Assembly: GCF_039529835.1 (NCBI RefSeq)
Contig: NZ_CP154262.1
Location: 868,001-932,000 of the forward strand
Direction of reading: 5' to 3'
DNA length: 64,000 bases
From: Arthrobacter sp. TMP15
Lineage (GTDB): Bacteria; Actinomycetota; Actinomycetes; Actinomycetales; Micrococcaceae
Shown: piece after piece, positions 29,885-39,056 of the stretch
Position numbering within the stretch: position 1 is the stretch's first letter
How the letters are laid out: each line of letters begins with the position of its first letter
Translations under genes and position numbers: made by a program
The notes under the pieces: model-generated
Told to the model about the DNA's origin: nothing
The model's database searches: none
What the model saw: the letters and a program-made list of their open reading frames with translations, nothing else

Positions 29885-30640
29885 ATGACCATTGCACTAT
29901 TCGCCCAACTCGCCGTTTTGGCTCTCATTGACAGCACAAGCATTGGCACCTTATTAATTCCATTCTGGCTACTCCTGCGCCCGGATGCGCGCCGGATGGC
30001 CCCGCGGATCTTGCTATATCTTGGTGCCTTGGCCGGCTTTTATTTGCTGGTGGGTATTGGCGTGCTTGCTGGGGCAGGCTGGCTCGCCAAGGGGTTGGAT
30101 GTCGATTCGTTGCTGGCGATCCCACCCATCTTGTGGACCCTCACACTAGGTGGCGGCGCCATGCTGGCCTATGCGCTGTTCTCAGACCTGGGCAGTAAGA
30201 GCACGGGTAGTAAAAGCACGGGCAGTAATTCTCAGGAAGCGGTGGCCCAGACCAAATGGGCGAGCCGAATAGCAACAGCGTTGCGGAGCCCAGGGGGGTT
30301 GGTGACCCTGGCGTTGATTGCAGGGTTGCTTGAACTGCCCACTATGTTGCCCTACCTGGCGGCGATTGGACTACTCACCAATTCTGATTTGCCGCTTCCC
30401 ACGGAGCTCGGTGTGCTTGGCATTTATTGTGTGCTCATGCTCATTCCGGCGCTGGTGTTAGTGGCATTACGGGTGGCACTTGGCTCCCATATGGATGCGG
30501 GACTTCGCCGTCTCAGCCCCAAACTGGGCAAGTTCGCCAGTGAAACTCTTGTGTGGGTGGTGGGCATTGTGGGGTTCTTGCTACTGCGTGCTGGGCTGGC
30601 CGAATTGGCTCCGATGGCCAGCTGGAATCCCTTCAAATAG
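29885..30640 (+). CDS. GAP-family (SAP) membrane protein
   Basis: A 251-residue protein with about six membrane segments, of the GAP/SAP group that includes mycobacterial proteins needed to export surface glycolipids. The family-typical start is FAQLAVLALIDSTSIGTLLI, and ATG 29885 is chosen to match it; the frame is open further upstream, with ATGs at 29807 and 29810. The central cytoplasmic loop contains a short repeat GSKSTGSKSTGSNS. The function in this organism is not known. Confidence 0.75.
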   Translation: MTIALFAQLAVLALIDSTSIGTLLIPFWLLLRPDARRMAPRILLYLGALAGFYLLVGIGVLAGAGWLAKGLDVDSLLAIPPILWTLTLGGGAMLAYALFSDLGSKSTGSKSTGSNSQEAVAQTKWASRIATALRSPGGLVTLALIAGLLELPTMLPYLAAIGLLTNSDLPLPTELGVLGIYCVLMLIPALVLVALRVALGSHMDAGLRRLSPKLGKFASETLVWVVGIVGFLLLRAGLAELAPMASWNPFK

Positions 30641-30727
30641 GGGAGTTGGCGCCCGGTGCTCACCTGGCACGTTCGCCGCTGGTGGAAGGCGGTCCACGGG
30701 CACGCCGGTATTTGAGAGAATGGATGC

Positions 30728-31330
30728 ATGACTTCTCTTGGAACCGGCAAAATGTCCAAACCTGGCAAATTCACTGGCGTTGGCACCATTGTGTTGGCGA
30801 TCGTTTTTTTGGTGGCACTTATCTTCGCCGCCAACAACAGCACCGTGTTGGGTTGGGTCATCGCCGCCATCGCGTTTGGCTGGCTAGCCTTGTCCACTGT
30901 GGTCTACATTGGTGTGCACAAAGCCGCCTCCTTTGGTGCCCGACAGGTGGCATTGGCTCAGGCGCAGATGGCCCAGCACAACAGTGAAAGTGCCCAGTCC
31001 GACGGCGGCACCCGGCTTGTGTCCCAAGAGGCTGGTTCACGCTCGGCCGAGAAGGCGCGTGAACTCAAGCTGGATCACTCCTTTAAGATCATCAACGTCC
31101 AGATCGGTGTGGTCAACGAATACCTTGGTAAGGACTCGGCGATGGTGGCCCGGGCGTTGGAAACAATCGAGATCACAGCCACCAATGCCCGTGGCATGAT
31201 CAACCCACACTGGGAAGCCCAGGAAGCGAAGATGGATGCGGCCATGCACAAGAAGAACGCCGAACGGGCCGCAACCGCCCAAGGTGGCACTGATGGTGAG
31301 GACCCCGTCAGCGGTGTGATTATTGATTAA
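30728..31330 (+). CDS. Membrane protein of unknown function with helical cytoplasmic domain
   Basis: 200 residues. After a basic N-terminus (TGKMSKPGKF), two membrane segments lie at about 17-37 and 41-63. A long hydrophilic, helix-rich tail follows, with KARELKLDHSFKIINVQIGV and ALETIEITATNARGMI, and an acidic end. No family recognised beyond conserved-looking actinobacterial composition. It stands alone between the GAP gene and exonuclease III. Confidence 0.7.
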   Translation: MTSLGTGKMSKPGKFTGVGTIVLAIVFLVALIFAANNSTVLGWVIAAIAFGWLALSTVVYIGVHKAASFGARQVALAQAQMAQHNSESAQSDGGTRLVSQEAGSRSAEKARELKLDHSFKIINVQIGVVNEYLGKDSAMVARALETIEITATNARGMINPHWEAQEAKMDAAMHKKNAERAATAQGGTDGEDPVSGVIID

Positions 31331-31500
31331 CCCCGGACCGTCCGCCTTTGAGCGCGGTGCCCAGCGCTAAGCCAGCCCAGGGCCAAGCCAGCCCAGCGCT
31401 AAACCAGCACAGGGCCGGTTATGAAGCAGGCAAAACACAACCTATGTACACGGATGAGGGGCCCAAGAATTCAGGGTTCCAAGCAGGTAAGGTGGAACAA

Positions 31501-32343
31501 GTGAGCAACGGTATTGAAAACGGTCGATTGCGGATCGCAAGTGTAAACGTCAATGGCATCCGTGCCGCCTACAGGAACGGCATGGGCCCCTGGCTGGCAG
31601 CACGCGATGTGGACATCCTATGCCTGCAGGAAGTACGCGCCCCTGACGCCATCGTTGACGAGTTCCTTAGCGAAGATTGGCACGTGCTGCACGCAGAAGC
31701 AGAAGCCAAGGGCCGGGCGGGTGTTTTGATCGCCACCCGGAAAGACGTGCTCGAGCCAGTAGCCACAAGAATCGGCATTGGCGATGACTACTTCGCCACC
31801 TCAGGACGTTGGGTTGAGGCCGATTACGTTCTGACGGGTGCCGATGGCACGCCCACAACGCTGAGCGTTGTCAGCGCCTACGTGCACTCAGGCGCCGTCG
31901 ATACGCCTAAGCAGGTAGATAAATACCGCTTCCTGCACACCATGATTGGTCGTCTGCCCCAGCTAGCCGCAACCAGCGACCATGCACTGGTGGTGGGAGA
32001 TCTGAACGTTGGGCACAAGACTTTAGATATTAAGAACTGGAAAGGCAACGTCAAAAAATCAGGGTTCCTGCCCGAAGAACGTGCTTACTTTGACAGGTTC
32101 CTTGGCGAAGAAATCGGCTGGAAAGATGTGGCTCGCGAACTTGCCGGAGAAGTTGACGGCCCGTACACGTGGTGGTCAAACCGGGGACAGGCCTTCACTA
32201 ACGACACCGGCTGGCGCATCGACTACCAGATGGCCACACCCGGCCTGGCGGAAAAGGCTCTGACATCAGTGGTTGACAGGGCAGATTCCTACGAAAACCG
32301 TTTCTCAGACCATGCCCCACTGGTCGTTGACTACAAGTTCTAA
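31501..32343 (+). CDS. xthA: Exodeoxyribonuclease III (AP endonuclease)
   Basis: A 280-residue DNA repair enzyme of the EEP fold: a 3' to 5' exonuclease that also cuts at abasic sites. Motifs in order are [20 protein letters not shown] (metal Glu), [13 protein letters not shown], and the C-terminal [10 protein letters not shown] with the catalytic Asp-His. GTG 31501 is chosen because AGGTGG lies six bases upstream and homology starts ten residues later. The frame is open to TTG 31348; that extension is Ala/Gln/Pro-rich, repetitive (GCCCAGCGCTAA-like units) and not family-like. trpS follows after 14 bases. Confidence 0.93.
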   Translation: MSNGIENGRLRIASVNVNGIRAAYRNGMGPWLAARDVDILCLQEVRAPDAIVDEFLSEDWHVLHAEAEAKGRAGVLIATRKDVLEPVATRIGIGDDYFATSGRWVEADYVLTGADGTPTTLSVVSAYVHSGAVDTPKQVDKYRFLHTMIGRLPQLAATSDHALVVGDLNVGHKTLDIKNWKGNVKKSGFLPEERAYFDRFLGEEIGWKDVARELAGEVDGPYTWWSNRGQAFTNDTGWRIDYQMATPGLAEKALTSVVDRADSYENRFSDHAPLVVDYKF

Positions 32344-32357
32344 AGGAACCCGGAACC

Positions 32358-33386
32358 ATGAGTGAAATTTCCGTCCGCCCACGCGTACTCTCAGGCATGC
32401 AGCCCTCCGGTGACTCATTGCACCTGGGCAATTACCTGGGAGCTCTTGTCAACTGGGTTAAAAGCCAAGATGACTACCAAACGTTGTTCTTCATCCCGGA
32501 TATGCATGCCATTACGGTGACGCAGGATCCTGGCGAGTTGCGTGCCCGGACCCGCAAGACTGCTGCCCAGTACATCGCCGGTGGCATTGACGTTGAGAAA
32601 TCAACGCTCTTTGTCCAGTCCCATGTCCCTGAGCACGCCCAGCTTGCATGGGTTCTGAATTGCATTACCGGCTTCGGTGAAGCGTCACGGATGACCCAGT
32701 TTAAGGACAAGTCTGCCAAGAGCGGGGCAGAGATGGCCAGCGTTGGCTTGTTTACGTATCCGGTGCTGATGGCGGCAGACATCCTGTTGTACCGCCCAGC
32801 TGGCGTTCCCGTGGGGGACGATCAGCGTCAGCACGTTGAATTGGCGCGCGACTTGGCCAAACGTTTCAATCACCGATTTGGTGAGACGTTCGTAGTCCCC
32901 GAAGCCTTTATTCAAAAAGAGGGTGCAAGGATTTATGACTTGCAAAATCCGACCTCGAAAATGTCCAAGTCCGCCTCCGGCCCCAATGGACTGATCAATA
33001 TTCTTGATGATCCTAAAGTTACGGCCAAACGCATCAAGTCAGCTGTGACAGATGATGACACGGTTGTTGCTCATGACCGTGAGAGTAAACCGGGTGTCAC
33101 GAACCTGTTGGAGATCCTTTCCACGCTGACGCAAAAACCCATAGACACTCTTGTGAACGAGTATGAAGGCAAGATGTACGGGCACCTGAAAGGTGATGTA
33201 GCGGAGGCGGTAGTGGCCCGGCTTGAGCCCATCCGGACGCGCACTCTTGAACTCCTGGATGACCCAGGCGAACTTGATGCGCTACTGGCAGTTGGTGCGG
33301 CTAAAGCCCGGGAAATCGCCTCCGTGACACTGGCCGATGTGTATGCCAAGGTTGGATTTCTGCCCCCTGTTGGCTCGGTGGGATAA
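32358..33386 (+). CDS. trpS: Tryptophanyl-tRNA synthetase
   Basis: A 342-residue class I synthetase that charges tRNA-Trp. The HIGH-type signature is [14 protein letters not shown] and the KMSKS loop is [24 protein letters not shown] and [18 protein letters not shown] line the active site. ATG 32358 has AAGGA upstream. It lies between xthA and a 2H phosphoesterase gene with only short gaps, so co-transcription is likely. Confidence 0.97.
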   Translation: MSEISVRPRVLSGMQPSGDSLHLGNYLGALVNWVKSQDDYQTLFFIPDMHAITVTQDPGELRARTRKTAAQYIAGGIDVEKSTLFVQSHVPEHAQLAWVLNCITGFGEASRMTQFKDKSAKSGAEMASVGLFTYPVLMAADILLYRPAGVPVGDDQRQHVELARDLAKRFNHRFGETFVVPEAFIQKEGARIYDLQNPTSKMSKSASGPNGLINILDDPKVTAKRIKSAVTDDDTVVAHDRESKPGVTNLLEILSTLTQKPIDTLVNEYEGKMYGHLKGDVAEAVVARLEPIRTRTLELLDDPGELDALLAVGAAKAREIASVTLADVYAKVGFLPPVGSVG

Positions 33387-33388
33387 CT

Positions 33389-33946
33389 GTGACTGGCATT
33401 GGTAAGGACGAGGAAAGCCCGGCCCCGCCCGCCAATAGTCTGGGAGTAATCATCTCCCTGCCACCGGCGTTGGCGGCCGAGCTCGGCGAAAAGCGGGCTT
33501 TCTACGCCGGTGCGGATGCCGCAGTCGTTCCTGCTCATATAACCCTGGTTTCCGGGCAAGCCGCAGATTCTTGGGATGACGCCGCAGCCCACGTGCGCAA
33601 GATTGCTGCGGACGGGGCGCCGTTTATGCTTTCGCTTCGCGGTACCGGCACTTTTGAGCCGATCTCACCTGTTGTGTTCCTCAATGTGGCGGAAGGGGCA
33701 CAGGAATGTGCCGCCTTGCACGAGCAATTGGTGGCCGGTCCGGTGGAGCACCTGCTGAAATTTGGGTTCCACCCGCATTTGACGATCGCTCACGATTTGG
33801 ACCAGGCCACGCTGGCCCGGGCGAAGTCTGACATGAGCGATTTTTGTGCGGATTTTGAGGTCACAAGTATTGGTCTTTTTGACTATCTTGCCGGTGGTTG
33901 GTTTTTGCGCGAGGAGTTGAGTCTTGGCGGAGGAACAAAACCCTAA
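33389..33946 (+). CDS. 2H phosphoesterase (2'-5' RNA ligase family)
   Basis: 185 residues from GTG 33389, two bases after the trpS stop. Both catalytic motifs of the 2H superfamily are present: PAHITLVSG near residue 50 and FHPHLTIAHDL near 130. Relatives include LigT, cyclic phosphodiesterases and YjcG-like proteins; the substrate here is unknown. The 3' end overlaps the next gene by 23 bases. Confidence 0.88.
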   Translation: MTGIGKDEESPAPPANSLGVIISLPPALAAELGEKRAFYAGADAAVVPAHITLVSGQAADSWDDAAAHVRKIAADGAPFMLSLRGTGTFEPISPVVFLNVAEGAQECAALHEQLVAGPVEHLLKFGFHPHLTIAHDLDQATLARAKSDMSDFCADFEVTSIGLFDYLAGGWFLREELSLGGGTKP

Positions 33947-35024
33947 GACTCAGCGCGAACCGGCCTATTTCCCTGGTAGTGCCGCTCCGGGGGTGAGTGC
34001 GAAGAATCCGATGGCCGCTCCGGCTAAACCGCCGCCGAGCCCGCTGAACCGCCAGGGCCTATCGACCTGGGTTGAGTCGAAGCGCGGCGCCTACGTGGAG
34101 GCGCGAAAGACTGGCAGTTTCTTTTTGCAGGCGTCCACGTTCATGCATTGGCTTACTGCGTGGGCGGGCGGAAAGTTTCCGGCCCGTGTTTGGTACCTTT
34201 ACACGCGACGTCGCGGTCCGCTACTGGCAGCAGGCAACGCCTATCTCATGTTTTTCTCTGTTGGTGCCATGCTTGTCGCCGGGTTCGCCATCTTTGGTAT
34301 TGTCGCCGCCGGCAACGATGTGCTGCGAGACGCAGTCATTAAACTCATTGCCGACACCACCCCGGGATTGATTGACACAGGCAATAACGGATTGTTCACA
34401 CCGGAACAACTCCTTGGCTCGGGCGCGTTCGGGAAGACCCTTATTATCTCTCTGGCGGCCTTGGCGGTGACTGCCATGAGCTGGATCAATGGCTTACGGG
34501 AGGGTATCCGCTCCATTTTGGGGCTCGCCCGGGATAGAACCAACCCTGTGCTTTCCAAGGTCCGAGACGGTGTGACCCTGATTGTGCTGGCTGTGGCGCT
34601 AGTACTGACAAGTGGGCTCGGGGTGGTCAGCACAGCCGCCGTTGACACCATCAGTGATGCACTGGGCTGGGGGAGCTTCCTCTCGGGTGCGGCAGCTCAA
34701 CTAGGTTCAGTTGTTTTGATGTTTGTTTTGGACGTCTCCGTTGCCATGATCATGTTCAGCATTGCCTCACGTGTGCGCATGCCGCGCCGGGTGTTCCTCC
34801 TTGCCGCATTATTCTCCGGTGCCGGCGCAACCGTCCTACGGTTCTTTAGCGCCATGCTGCTCAGCGGCGTCACCAACAATGCACTGCTAGCCCCCTTTGC
34901 CGTTATTTTGGGCCTTTTTGTCTGGTTCTTCCTCCTGAGTCAGGTGTACTTAATCTCGGCAGCCATCGCGGCAGTCCATGCGGCTGACATAAGACCTCAC
35001 AGGTCCCACACAGCCCGCCACTGA
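33924..35024 (+). CDS. YihY/BrkB-family inner membrane protein
   Basis: A 366-residue membrane protein with six predicted membrane segments after a hydrophilic, Pro-rich N-terminus of about 55 residues. KRGAYVEARKTGSF precedes the first segment, and the last is followed by a short His/Arg tail. TTG 33924 is supported by GAGGAG seven bases upstream, inside the end of the previous gene. The family was once called ribonuclease BN, but that activity is not assigned to it now; its function is unknown. Confidence 0.88.
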   Translation: MAEEQNPKTQREPAYFPGSAAPGVSAKNPMAAPAKPPPSPLNRQGLSTWVESKRGAYVEARKTGSFFLQASTFMHWLTAWAGGKFPARVWYLYTRRRGPLLAAGNAYLMFFSVGAMLVAGFAIFGIVAAGNDVLRDAVIKLIADTTPGLIDTGNNGLFTPEQLLGSGAFGKTLIISLAALAVTAMSWINGLREGIRSILGLARDRTNPVLSKVRDGVTLIVLAVALVLTSGLGVVSTAAVDTISDALGWGSFLSGAAAQLGSVVLMFVLDVSVAMIMFSIASRVRMPRRVFLLAALFSGAGATVLRFFSAMLLSGVTNNALLAPFAVILGLFVWFFLLSQVYLISAAIAAVHAADIRPHRSHTARH

Positions 35025-35029
35025 GCCCG

Positions 35030-35093
35030 CCCCGCTGAGGTTGGAGATAATGACACCTCTACCCCGCTGAGGTTGGAGATAATGACACCTCTA
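35030..35093. repeat. Dispersed element, copy 2: two direct 32-base units
   Basis: Two exact head-to-tail copies (35030-35061 and 35062-35093), each containing GAGGTTGGAGATAATGACAC, the core of the palindromes at 27600 and 49064. Here the units are direct, not inverted, so no hairpin forms from them. They sit between convergent genes, just before the sdh terminator. Confidence 0.85.
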
Positions 35094-35118
35094 CCGGCCG
35101 CAAGGAACCCCGCACATA

Positions 35119-35160
35119 ACTAAAGCGCCGCACCCACGAACGGGGAGCGGCGCTTTAGTT
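35119..35160 (-). terminator. Terminator of the sdh operon
   Basis: AACTAAAGCGCCGC pairs perfectly with GCGGCGCTTTAGTT across a 14-base loop, 14 bases beyond the sdhB stop on the minus strand. Confidence 0.8.
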
Positions 35161-35173
35161 TGGGGCAAATAGC

Positions 35174-35965
35174 TTAAATCTGACGGGACAGAATAGCCTG
35201 TTTGACCTCTGCGATTGCCTGCGTGATCTGAATGCCGCGGGGGCATGCTTCGGTGCAGTTGAAGGTGGTGCGGCAACGCCACACGCCTTCCTTGTCGTTG
35301 AGGATTTCCAACCGCATATCACCGGCATCATCGCGTGAATCAAAGATGAAGCGGTGTGCGTTGACAATGGCCGCCGGGCCAAAGTACTGGCCATCGGTCC
35401 AGAATACGGGGCATGAAGACGTGCAAGCGGCGCAGAGGATGCACTTGGTGGTGTCGTCGAAACGCTCGCGTTCCTCGGCAGACTGCAGACGCTCCTTGGT
35501 GGGGGCGTGGTCGCGGTTGATCAGAAAAGGCATGACCTCGCGGAAGGACTGGAAGAACGGCTCCATGTCCACAATGAGGTCTTTCTCCACTGGCAGGCCC
35601 TTGATGGGTTCAACCGTGATGGGCTTGGAAGTATCCAGGTCCTTCAACAGGGTCTTGCAGGCCAGGCGGTTGCGGCCGTTGATGCGCATAGCATCGGAAC
35701 CGCATACGCCGTGCGCACACGAACGGCGGAAAGACAGCGAACCGTCCTGCTCCCACTTGACCTTGTGCAGGGCATCCAGCACGCGGTCGGTGCCGTACAT
35801 GGTCATGGTGAATTCTTCCCACTTGGACTCTTCCGAGAATTCGGGGTCGTAGCGGCGCACCTTCAAGGTAACGTCGAATGTGGGGATTTCACCGCCGCCA
35901 CCAAGGTGTGCGGGCAGCTCAATCTTCGATGCCGGCTCCGGCAGTTCAGCTTCTACGGTGCTCAT
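35174..35965 (-). CDS. sdhB: Succinate dehydrogenase iron-sulfur subunit
   Basis: 263 residues. It carries electrons from SdhA to quinone through three clusters: a plant-type [2Fe-2S] site (SCAHGVCGSDAM with a later Cys), and ferredoxin-like Cys groups CILCAACTSSCP and CTEACPRGI for the 4Fe and 3Fe clusters. Its ATG overlaps the sdhA stop by one base. It is the last gene of sdhCDAB. Confidence 0.97.
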   Translation of the reverse strand: MSTVEAELPEPASKIELPAHLGGGGEIPTFDVTLKVRRYDPEFSEESKWEEFTMTMYGTDRVLDALHKVKWEQDGSLSFRRSCAHGVCGSDAMRINGRNRLACKTLLKDLDTSKPITVEPIKGLPVEKDLIVDMEPFFQSFREVMPFLINRDHAPTKERLQSAEERERFDDTTKCILCAACTSSCPVFWTDGQYFGPAAIVNAHRFIFDSRDDAGDMRLEILNDKEGVWRCRTTFNCTEACPRGIQITQAIAEVKQAILSRQI

Positions 35966-37764
35966 TAGTACTTCCTCACCATCGGCTGGTAACGCGTGAT
36001 AACAACAGGCTTAGTTTCCAGCCGGATGCCGGCGATGGATTCTGCGGAACTTTCCACCGTGACGTTTGCATCAAGGTAAGCCATGGAGTGCTTCATGAAA
36101 TTCTCGTCATCGCGGTCCGGGAAGTCTTCGCGGTAGTGGCCGCCGCGCGACTCCTGGCGGTGCAATGCAGCAACCGTCATGACCTTGGCCAGTTCAAGCA
36201 AGAAACCAAGCTCAACAGCCTCAAGAAGATCCAGGTTGAAACGCTTGCCCTTGTCCTGAACTGTGATGCGCGAGTATCGCTCTTCGAAGGTAGCAATGTC
36301 TGCAAGCACCTTGTCAATTGACTCGGCTGTGCGGAACACCTGCATATTCGCATCCATGGTGTCCTGGAGTTCCTTGCGGATCATGGCAACTTTTTCGCCG
36401 CCGTCGGACACACGTACATGCTCAAGCAAAGCAACTGTGTCAGCTTCCGGGTTCTCCGGCAAGTCAACGAAATCGGCGCCGTTTGCGTATTCTGCTGCGG
36501 CTACACCGGCGCGCTTGCCGAACACGTTGATGTCCAGCAGCGAGTTGGTGCCCAGACGGTTTGAACCATGCACGGATACACACGCCACTTCACCTGCTGC
36601 ATACAGGCCCGGGATGATGGTGTCATTGTCCTGCAGAACCTCGGTGGTGATGTTCGTGGGAACACCGCCCATGGCGTAGTGCGCCGTGGGGAAGACCGGC
36701 ACTGGCTCGGTATACGGTTCAACACCTAGGTAGGTGCGGGCAAACTCGGTGATATCCGGGAGCTTGGCGTCGATGTGAGCCGGCTCCAAGTGGGTGAGGT
36801 CAAGGAGGACGTAGTCCTTGTTTGGACCACAACCGCGGCCCTCACGCACCTCGTTGGCCATGGAGCGGGCCACGATATCGCGTGGGGCCAGGTCCTTGAT
36901 GGTGGGTGCATAGCGCTCCATGAAGCGCTCACCTTCGGAGTTACGCAGGATTGCACCTTCACCGCGGGCGGCCTCGGAGAGGAGGATGCCCAGGCCTGCA
37001 AGACCCGTTGGATGGAACTGGAAGAACTCCATATCCTCCAGGGGGATGCCCTTGCGGAATGCGATGCCCATGCCATCACCGGTTAAGGTATGTGCGTTTG
37101 AGGTTGTCTTGAAGACCTTGCCGGCACCGCCGGTAGCCAAGATCACGGATTTTGCCTGGAAGATGTGCAGTTCCCCAGTGGCTAGATCGTAGGAGACAAC
37201 ACCGGCAATCTTCTTCTGCAGGTAGATGGTGCCGTCCTCGCGGGTGGCTTCCTCATCAACCGTGAGCAGATCAAGCACGTAGTACTCGTTGTAGAACTCA
37301 ACGTTGTGCTTGACGCAGTTTTGGTACAACGTCTGCAAAATCATGTGCCCGGTTCGGTCAGCCGCGTAACAAGAACGGCGGACGGGCGCCTTGCCGTGGT
37401 CACGAGTGTGACCACCAAAGCGGCGCTGATCAATACGGCCCTCGGGCGTGCGGTTAAACGGCAGGCCCATCTTTTCCAGATCAATAACGGCTTCGATGGC
37501 CTCTTTGGCCATAACTTCGGCGGCGTCCTGATCCACCAGATAATCGCCACCCTTGACGGTGTCAAAGGTGTGCCACTCCCAGTTGTCTTCTTCGACGTTG
37601 GCAAGGGCTGCACACATGCCGCCCTGAGCGGCACCGGTGTGTGAACGGGTTGGGTACAACTTGGTCAGAACGGCGGTGTGAGCACGCTGACCGGATTCAA
37701 TGGCGGCACGCATTCCTGCGCCACCGGCCCCGACGATTACGACGTCGTATTTATGGACCTGCAT
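35965..37764 (-). CDS. sdhA: Succinate dehydrogenase flavoprotein subunit
   Basis: 599 residues. It oxidises succinate to fumarate with covalently bound FAD. The Rossmann motif is VIVGAGGAGMRAAIE, the FAD-linking His lies in RSHTGAAQGGM, and active-site motifs are FFQFHPTGL and the TRDHGKAPVRRSCYAADRTG stretch with the catalytic Arg. The C-terminus ITRYQPMVRKY is typical. It sits between sdhD (94 bases upstream) and sdhB. Confidence 0.97.
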   Translation of the reverse strand: MQVHKYDVVIVGAGGAGMRAAIESGQRAHTAVLTKLYPTRSHTGAAQGGMCAALANVEEDNWEWHTFDTVKGGDYLVDQDAAEVMAKEAIEAVIDLEKMGLPFNRTPEGRIDQRRFGGHTRDHGKAPVRRSCYAADRTGHMILQTLYQNCVKHNVEFYNEYYVLDLLTVDEEATREDGTIYLQKKIAGVVSYDLATGELHIFQAKSVILATGGAGKVFKTTSNAHTLTGDGMGIAFRKGIPLEDMEFFQFHPTGLAGLGILLSEAARGEGAILRNSEGERFMERYAPTIKDLAPRDIVARSMANEVREGRGCGPNKDYVLLDLTHLEPAHIDAKLPDITEFARTYLGVEPYTEPVPVFPTAHYAMGGVPTNITTEVLQDNDTIIPGLYAAGEVACVSVHGSNRLGTNSLLDINVFGKRAGVAAAEYANGADFVDLPENPEADTVALLEHVRVSDGGEKVAMIRKELQDTMDANMQVFRTAESIDKVLADIATFEERYSRITVQDKGKRFNLDLLEAVELGFLLELAKVMTVAALHRQESRGGHYREDFPDRDDENFMKHSMAYLDANVTVESSAESIAGIRLETKPVVITRYQPMVRKY

Positions 37765-37858
37765 ACTGGATGCTCTTTCTCTCTTTACTGCGCTAAAAGC
37801 TGGTGTTCACTTCTTACAACCCCCGGCGTGAAAAGCACGGGGTGTTCCCTACTAAAAG

Positions 37859-38326
37859 TTAAGGAACGGAGCAGAAGGACGGAAGATCAATAACAGCACC
37901 GGCGGGGCAAGGGTCAAAGGTGAAGATGACCAAGGTACCCAGCACAATGATGACAGCGGAAGAAACGTAGAGGACCGCTTTAAGGGTCATGCGTGTACGG
38001 TCCCGCTCGGCATAGTCGTTGATGATGGTGCGGACACCGTTGCTGCCGTGGAGCATAGCGAGCCACAGCATAGCCAGATCCCAGATCTGCCAGAACGGGT
38101 CTGACCATTTACCAGCAACAAAACCAAAGTCGATGGCGTGGATACCTTCGCCAACCATCAGGTTCACGAATAAGTGGCCAAAGATCAGCACAAGTAAAAC
38201 CACGCCGGAGAGACGCATGAACAACCAGGCGATCATCTCAAAACTTGAGTGTGATGCTTTGTTGCGCTTGTACTGAGGTGACTGTGCACTGTTGGAGCGC
38301 GGAGCTGCGATGGAGTTGGAGCTCAT
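37859..38326 (-). CDS. sdhD: Succinate dehydrogenase membrane anchor
   Basis: A 155-residue anchor subunit with three membrane segments. ATG 38326 is supported by CGGAGGG upstream; an earlier in-frame start would run into sdhC. SSFEMIAWLFMRLSGVVLL opens the first segment, and HGSNGVRTIINDY, with the likely haem or quinone-side residues, follows the second. It lies directly after sdhC. Confidence 0.92.
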   Translation of the reverse strand: MSSNSIAAPRSNSAQSPQYKRNKASHSSFEMIAWLFMRLSGVVLLVLIFGHLFVNLMVGEGIHAIDFGFVAGKWSDPFWQIWDLAMLWLAMLHGSNGVRTIINDYAERDRTRMTLKAVLYVSSAVIIVLGTLVIFTFDPCPAGAVIDLPSFCSVP

Positions 38327-38327
38327 G

Positions 38328-38720
38328 TTAGTTCCCTCCGAAGAAATTGGAGAAGACAATGGTGAGGTGACGGATCAGGAACGGAATCATTGTCACAGCC
38401 CACAAGGCAAGAACACCCCAGAGTAATTGACGCTGGTACTTGGGACCCTTTTTCCAAAAGTCAATGGCAATGATGCGCAGGCCGTTAAAAGCGTGGAACA
38501 CGATTGCTGCAACGAGGCCGGCCTCGCCCAGTCCCATGATGGGGTTTTTGTACGCCCCGATGACTGCTGTGTACGCCTCTGGGGACACTCGCACCAAAGA
38601 GGTGTCCAAAACGTGCACCAACAAGAAAATAAAAATAACTACACCGGTAATACGGTGTCCCACCCAGGACCACATGCCTTCTCGGCCGCGATACAGAGTG
38701 CCAGCTGGTTTTGTCGGCAC
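38328..38720 (-). CDS. sdhC: Succinate dehydrogenase cytochrome b subunit
   Basis: 130 residues from GTG 38720 (GGAAGG eight bases upstream). Family motifs are MWSWVGHRITGVVIFI, whose Ser/Arg belong to the quinone site, and HAFNGLRIIAIDF with a haem-ligand-type His. Three membrane segments. It is the first gene of the operon, preceded by a region with tandem DtxR-like boxes. Confidence 0.94.
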   Translation of the reverse strand: MPTKPAGTLYRGREGMWSWVGHRITGVVIFIFLLVHVLDTSLVRVSPEAYTAVIGAYKNPIMGLGEAGLVAAIVFHAFNGLRIIAIDFWKKGPKYQRQLLWGVLALWAVTMIPFLIRHLTIVFSNFFGGN

Positions 38721-38793
38721 TGAATAAACCTTCCTGCGTCACCGTTGCGCTGGCGTGGTTCCACGCGGGGAAACGCACACGGCGTGAGCACTC

Positions 38794-38828
38794 ATACTTG
38801 AGCCTAAATTTAGGCTTAGCTAACAGCA
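38794..38828. promoter_or_regulatory. Candidate tandem DtxR/IdeR boxes upstream of sdhC
   Basis: Two overlapping 19-base windows, 38794-38812 and 38810-38828, each match TWAGGTWAGSCTWACCTWA at 13 of 19 positions. Their junction is the perfect palindrome AGCCTAAATTTAGGCT (38801-38816). DtxR of Corynebacterium glutamicum is known to control sdhCAB, so an iron-responsive site here is plausible. The rest of the 336-base gap to manC shows nothing clear. Confidence 0.4.
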
Positions 38829-39056
38829 TATTCAACTTAGGCACTCCTTGCTCTATGCAGCAAATCACAAGTCAGTCTCAAATCGGTGCTTTGTAGGGCC
38901 GTGTCCCGGCAGTTACAGCTCTTTCGCCTGTTGGCGCACTTGCCTGTCCTAAAGGTCGACGCCGGTATCCCTGACCTACGACCCTGGGTGGAAGTTTCAC
39001 GCCACTGACCGCAGTTAGCACCGTTGGATGTGCGGACATCGCTTATGGTTGTGTTG

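Noticed and set aside
31348-31500. Long N-terminal extension of exonuclease III
   Set aside because: Repetitive Ala/Gln/Pro sequence starting at a TTG without a ribosome-binding site; GTG 31501 fits the family.
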